Below, piece after piece: positions 60,652 to 64,000 of a stretch of DNA of 64,000 nt. The DNA lies in the NCBI GenBank assembly GCA_002440705.1, contig DJVA01000034.1, forward strand, positions 1 through 64,000. The letters run 5' to 3'. The notes under the pieces are model-generated. The model ran no database searches. It worked only from the letters and a program-made list of their open reading frames with translations, and was not told where the DNA came from. Source of the stretch: Flavobacteriaceae bacterium UBA6268. GTDB lineage: Bacteria; Bacteroidota; Bacteroidia; Flavobacteriales; Flavobacteriaceae. Within the stretch, counting starts at the first letter, position 1. Every line of letters begins with the position of its first letter. Made by a program: the position numbers and the translations under genes.

Positions 60652-61137
60652 ATGAAAAAACTTTTTGCCCTTTCGCTCATTACGATCCTATCCCTAACCG
60701 CCTGTGAAGGCCCTGAAGGACCGCAAGGCCCACCAGGAATCAATATACTTGGACAGGTCTTCGAAGTAACCATCAACCTTAACAGCAGTAATAATTTTCA
60801 ACGAATTGTCACAATCCCTTCTTCGATAGAGGTTTATGAAAGCGATGTCATCCTTGTCTATCGCTGGGAAGGCTCTTTCAATGGCGACGACATCTGGACG
60901 CCACTACCCGTAACCTATTTTACAGAAGATGGGGGAACGTTTCTATATGCATTCAATCACACTTTCTACGACCTGGAGTTTTTCTTGGATGCAAATTTCG
61001 ACCAAACAGTGTTAGGTCCTGAATGGACCAACGACCAAAGTTTCCGAATTGCCATCGTTCCAGCCGAGTTTGCAGATGCCAATCTCACGATGGAACAGTT
61101 GGAAAATTCAGCACAAGTTGAATTTATCGGAAACTAA
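60652..61137 (+). CDS. Lipoprotein with short collagen-like segment
   Basis: From the ATG at 60652 the product is 161 residues. The lipobox is LTAC, directly followed by a collagen-like GPEGPQGPPG stretch of three triplets. The rest (about 35-160) is beta-rich and acidic with no recognised family. Bacteroidota often place a few GXY triplets just after the lipid anchor of surface lipoproteins. It is 12 bp upstream of the first msrB gene, so the three may be cotranscribed. Confidence 0.83.
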   Translation: MKKLFALSLITILSLTACEGPEGPQGPPGINILGQVFEVTINLNSSNNFQRIVTIPSSIEVYESDVILVYRWEGSFNGDDIWTPLPVTYFTEDGGTFLYAFNHTFYDLEFFLDANFDQTVLGPEWTNDQSFRIAIVPAEFADANLTMEQLENSAQVEFIGN

Positions 61138-61149
61138 AAATCATAACAT

Positions 61150-61641
61150 ATGAAAAAGGTAGTGTTGCTAATTGCGGCAATGACGCTATTGGGTTGCAAT
61201 TCCAAAGCCCAGGATTCAAAAAACCAAAACGAAGGGAACGAAACTTTTAAGATCAATAAAACAGATTCCGAGTGGAAGTCGGAGCTAAACGACATGCAGT
61301 ATTATGTACTCAGAAAAGCAGGAACAGAGCCCGCATTTTCAAGCCCTTTAAATAAAAACTATGAGCAAGGGGTCTACGTATGTGCTGCCTGCAATACGCC
61401 GCTTTTCAAAAGCGAACACAAATTTGACAGCGGTACCGGCTGGCCCTCTTTCGATCAGGAAATAAAGGGCAATGTGGCCTTTTCTACCGATTATAAAATT
61501 GGCTACGCCCGTACAGAAGAACATTGTGCCATTTGTGGCGGACATTTAGGGCATGTTTTTGATGATGGCCCACGAAACACAACAGGTAAGAGGCATTGCA
61601 TCAATGGTGTAGCGTTGAAATTTATTCCGGAACATGAATAA
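61150..61641 (+). CDS. msrB: Peptide-methionine (R)-S-oxide reductase, lipoprotein form
   Basis: The 163-residue protein has a lipoprotein signal (TLLGCNSKAQD, lipobox LLGC) before a MsrB domain. Zinc cysteines occur in VCAACNTP and HCAICGGH, and the catalytic Cys is in RHCINGVAL near the end. The GTGWPSF motif is present. It reduces methionine-R-sulfoxide in envelope proteins. Its last 8 bp overlap a second msrB gene, and the two look like a tandem duplication. Confidence 0.94.
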   Translation: MKKVVLLIAAMTLLGCNSKAQDSKNQNEGNETFKINKTDSEWKSELNDMQYYVLRKAGTEPAFSSPLNKNYEQGVYVCAACNTPLFKSEHKFDSGTGWPSFDQEIKGNVAFSTDYKIGYARTEEHCAICGGHLGHVFDDGPRNTTGKRHCINGVALKFIPEHE

Positions 61642-62029
61642 GTACCCTATCCAAAAATCAGAAGCTGAATGGAAAGAGATCCTAGGAGAAGAACGGTATC
61701 GCATTTTACGAGGCAAGGGTACGGAACGCCCTTTTTCAGGGTCGTATAACCTGCATTTTGAAGAGGGAATTTACGCTTGCGGAGCTTGCCACACCCCGTT
61801 GTTTAAAGGTGATAGCAAATTTGAAAGCGGATGTGGTTGGCCCTCTTTTGATGAAGCAATGGAAGGGGCTATTGAATATGTAAGGGATACTTCTTTTGGA
61901 ATGATTCGCACGGAAATTCTCTGTGCCAGCTGTGGAAGCCATTTGGGGCATGTTTTTGATGATGGCCCCACCGAAACCGGTCAACGGTATTGTGTTAATT
62001 CCCTTTCCATCGATTTCAAAAAGAAGTGA
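61634..62029 (+). CDS. msrB: Peptide-methionine (R)-S-oxide reductase, cytoplasmic form
   Basis: The 131-residue protein is a bare MsrB domain with no signal peptide. Zinc cysteines occur in ACGACHTP and LCASCGSH, and the catalytic Cys is in RYCVNSLSI. It has GCGWPSF where the upstream copy has GTGWPSF; the extra Cys could act in resolving or be structural. It overlaps the upstream gene by 8 bp. Together the pair would repair methionine-R-sulfoxide inside the cell and in the envelope. Confidence 0.94.
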   Translation: MNKYPIQKSEAEWKEILGEERYRILRGKGTERPFSGSYNLHFEEGIYACGACHTPLFKGDSKFESGCGWPSFDEAMEGAIEYVRDTSFGMIRTEILCASCGSHLGHVFDDGPTETGQRYCVNSLSIDFKKK

Positions 62030-62114
62030 TTGTCCCAAAAAACAATCTTTCCTTTAAACTTCCCAACACATTTCGTAAATTCGCTTCGTTAAAAACCACC
62101 ATTAAAACATCATA

Positions 62115-63491
62115 ATGAGCAAATACGATATCATTGTTTTGGGAAGTGGCCCCGGAGGATATGTTACTGCCATCCGCGCTTCTCAATTGGGCTTCAAAAC
62201 AGCTGTTGTCGAAAAGGAAAATTTGGGAGGTGTCTGCCTTAATTGGGGTTGTATCCCTACTAAAGCCTTGCTGAAAAGCGCCCAAGTATTTGACTATTTA
62301 AAGCATGCCGAGGACTATGGTTTGACTGTGAAAGATGCCGATAAGGATTTTGGTAAAGTAATTCAGCGTAGCCGTGGTGTTGCAGACGGAATGAGCAAAG
62401 GGGTTCAATTCCTGATGAAAAAAAACAAAATCGATGTCATTGAGGGGTACGGCAAATTGAAGCCAGGCAAGAAGATTGAAGTGGATGGCAAAGACTACAG
62501 TGCCGACCATATTATTATCGCTACTGGGGCAAGATCCCGCGAGCTTCCAAGCCTGAAACAAGACGGGAAAAAAGTCATTGGATACCGAGAGGCCATGACT
62601 CTCGACAAACAACCCAAAAAAATGATCGTTGTGGGAAGTGGTGCCATTGGGGTGGAATTCTCCAATTTTTACAACAGCATGGGCACCGAGGTAACCATTG
62701 TTGAGTTTTTGCCCAATCTAGTCCCCTTGGAGGACGAAGAGGTTTCTAAACAATTTGAACGTAGCTTCAAAAAAAGTGGTATCAACGTAATGACCAATGC
62801 TTCGGTCGAAAGTGTGGACACTTCAGGAAAAGGGGTTAAAGCCAAGGTGAAAACCCAAAAAGGGGAAGAAACCCTTGAAGCAGATATCGTTCTTTCTGCA
62901 GTGGGCATCAGTTCAAATATTGAAAATATTGGATTGGAAGATGTAGGCATTGTTACGGATAAAGGGAAGATTATGGTGAACGATTGGTACCAAACCAATA
63001 TTCCCGGCTATTATGCCATTGGGGATGTAGTGCCAGGTCCTGCCCTCGCCCACGTTGCTTCTGCCGAAGGTATTACTTGCGTTGAAAAGATTGCAGGGTT
63101 GCATGTAGAGCCTATCGATTACGGAAATATCCCAGGCTGTACGTATACTTCACCCGAAATTGCAAGTGTGGGCCTAACGGAAAAACAAGCCAAAGAGAAA
63201 GGATACGATATTAAAGTGGGGAAGTTCCCGTTCAGTGCCAGCGGAAAAGCCAAAGCATCCGGCGCATCCGATGGGTTTGTGAAGGTGATTTTTGATGCAA
63301 AATACGGAGAATGGCTTGGTTGCCACATGATTGGCGCCGGTGTAACCGACATGATAGCGGAAGCCGTAGTTGCCCGAAAATTGGAAACAACAGGACACGA
63401 AGTCCTGAAGGCCATTCACCCCCACCCTACCATGAGTGAAGCGGTAATGGAAGCTGTAGCCGATGCTTATGGCGAAGTCATCCATTTATAA
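62115..63491 (+). CDS. lpdA: Dihydrolipoyl dehydrogenase
   Basis: The 458-residue flavoprotein has the FAD-binding GSGPGGYVTAIRA at the start and the redox-active disulfide in GGVCLNWGCIPTKALL (about 39-49). The NAD-binding motif is VVGSGAIGVEF (about 175), and HPHPTMSEAVMEA near the C-terminus holds the catalytic His-Glu pair. It is E3 of the 2-oxoacid dehydrogenase complexes and the L protein of glycine cleavage. Complex partners are not in the window, apart from gcvT. Confidence 0.96.
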   Translation: MSKYDIIVLGSGPGGYVTAIRASQLGFKTAVVEKENLGGVCLNWGCIPTKALLKSAQVFDYLKHAEDYGLTVKDADKDFGKVIQRSRGVADGMSKGVQFLMKKNKIDVIEGYGKLKPGKKIEVDGKDYSADHIIIATGARSRELPSLKQDGKKVIGYREAMTLDKQPKKMIVVGSGAIGVEFSNFYNSMGTEVTIVEFLPNLVPLEDEEVSKQFERSFKKSGINVMTNASVESVDTSGKGVKAKVKTQKGEETLEADIVLSAVGISSNIENIGLEDVGIVTDKGKIMVNDWYQTNIPGYYAIGDVVPGPALAHVASAEGITCVEKIAGLHVEPIDYGNIPGCTYTSPEIASVGLTEKQAKEKGYDIKVGKFPFSASGKAKASGASDGFVKVIFDAKYGEWLGCHMIGAGVTDMIAEAVVARKLETTGHEVLKAIHPHPTMSEAVMEAVADAYGEVIHL

Positions 63492-63507
63492 AATATTTTA
63501 ACCTGAA

Positions 63508-63536
63508 GAAAAAGCCGCAGTTGTGGCTTTTTTTAT
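63508..63536. terminator. Terminator between lpdA and aroQ
   Basis: AAAAAGCCGC pairs with GTGGCTTTTT around an AGTT loop, with A run on the left and T run on the right. It can serve both convergent genes; one G-U pair is included. Confidence 0.8.
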
Positions 63537-63949
63537 TTGAGAAAACTTTGTAGGGCCAGTTCGTAACTCTGCAGCCCGAACCCCAAGATTACCCCTTTCG
63601 CTCCCGAAGAAATGTAGGAATGGTGCCGAAACTCTTCCCGTGCAAAAGTGTTGGAAATATGCACTTCGATAACAGGTGCCGAAATGGCTTTAACGGCATC
63701 GCCTATCCCTACCGAGGTGTGGGTATAAGCAGCTGCATTTAATAGGATGCCATCGTGGTCAAATCCGACTTCTTGAATCTTATCTATCAACTCCCCTTCA
63801 ATGTTTGATTGAAAATAGGAAAGTGCTATTTTGGGGTATTTACTTTTCAAGGTAGTATAAAACTCTTCGAAGGATAAGTCCCCGTAAATATCCTTTTCCC
63901 GCTTTCCCAACAGATTCAGGTTGGGGCCATTGATGATGATGATTTTCAT
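63533..63949 (-). CDS. aroQ: 3-dehydroquinate dehydratase, type II
   Basis: The 138-residue protein is a type II DHQase. It begins MKIIIINGPNLNLLGKREKDIYG, with the catalytic Tyr and Arg region, followed by NAAAYTHTSVGIGDA (about 74) and EVHISN (about 94). It makes 3-dehydroshikimate in the shikimate pathway. No other aro genes are near. The upstream region to the window end (63950-64000) shows only a weak promoter-like pattern. Confidence 0.96.
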   Translation of the reverse strand: MKIIIINGPNLNLLGKREKDIYGDLSFEEFYTTLKSKYPKIALSYFQSNIEGELIDKIQEVGFDHDGILLNAAAYTHTSVGIGDAVKAISAPVIEVHISNTFAREEFRHHSYISSGAKGVILGFGLQSYELALQSFLK

Positions 63950-64000
63950 TTTAAAAAATAACCTAGCGAAAGTTGTAAATTTCTGTTTTGGATACCCTCA

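Noticed and set aside
60700..60735. True collagen-like fibre domain
   Set aside because: Only about three GXY triplets follow the lipid anchor, too few for a triple helix.
1..64000. Mobile elements, prophage, CRISPR arrays, restriction or defence systems
   Set aside because: No transposase, integrase, terminal repeats, regularly spaced repeats or cas-like genes were seen on either strand.

Overview
The window reads as core chromosome of a marine-type member of the Flavobacteriaceae (phylum Bacteroidota). The evidence is the type IX secretion system (T9SS) component PorQ, four secreted proteins with T9SS C-terminal sorting domains, families largely restricted to this phylum (DUF3822, DUF6252-like, head-GIN), promoters of the Bacteroidota TTG / TAnnTTTG type, frequent non-ATG starts and few Shine-Dalgarno-like sites. 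I cannot name a genus. I see no insertion sequence, prophage, CRISPR array or integrase. The gene order is dense, with many 1-17 bp overlaps and several convergent pairs sharing stop-codon bases.

Layout. 1-8.2 kb: tRNA-Pro (edge) and tRNA-Ser, a 7TM-HD phosphodiesterase, thiolase, an NlpC/P60 peptidase, a TPR protein and gyrA. 8.4-16.8 kb: clpC behind two small inverted repeats, a STAS/SpoIIAA-like protein, a GH12-like lipoprotein, hutH, a TlpA-like thioredoxin and a T9SS cargo protein. 16.9-25 kb: nnr, gcvT, an RmlD-like reductase, pterin dehydratase, yebC, two T9SS proteins and an acyltransferase. 25-34.5 kb: a KdsB-KdnB fusion, a RecD-like helicase, a TM protein/DUF3822/rsmD group, a second STAS-like protein overlapping the 3' end of rnpB, dnaX, miaE and a nucleotidase. 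34.5-44.6 kb: the polyphosphate group ppx-ppk1-sixA and pdxH, a carbamoyltransferase/HExxH fusion operon with a 2OG-oxygenase and a 44-residue membrane peptide, then rnz, a STAS-like gene, pyrB and pyrR. 44.6-53.7 kb: rpsA, a repeat-rich T9SS protein, a TMEM175-like channel, two micro-ORFs, cmk, porQ and lon. 53.9-64 kb: an ECF sigma operon with GIN/DUF4097 surface proteins, a triple-domain lipoprotein, an MFS permease, an M48 lipoprotein, tandem msrB, lpdA and aroQ.

Two loci look most worth following up. First, the ECF sigma operon has an upstream motif TGTAAC-N16-CATCTAT. A near-identical element, TGTAAC-N16-CGTCTAT, precedes a short transcript about 4.7 kb away that encodes peptides of 28 and 44 residues and ends in a strong terminator; this suggests a sigma-controlled micropeptide mRNA. 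Second, a translationally coupled operon encodes a one-helix 44-residue peptide, a TobZ/NodU-type carbamoyltransferase carrying an extra C-terminal HEAGH domain, and an aspartyl/asparaginyl beta-hydroxylase-like oxygenase; this looks like an uncharacterised biosynthetic or modification pathway. The KdsB-KdnB fusion adds a prediction of 8-amino-Kdo in the lipopolysaccharide.
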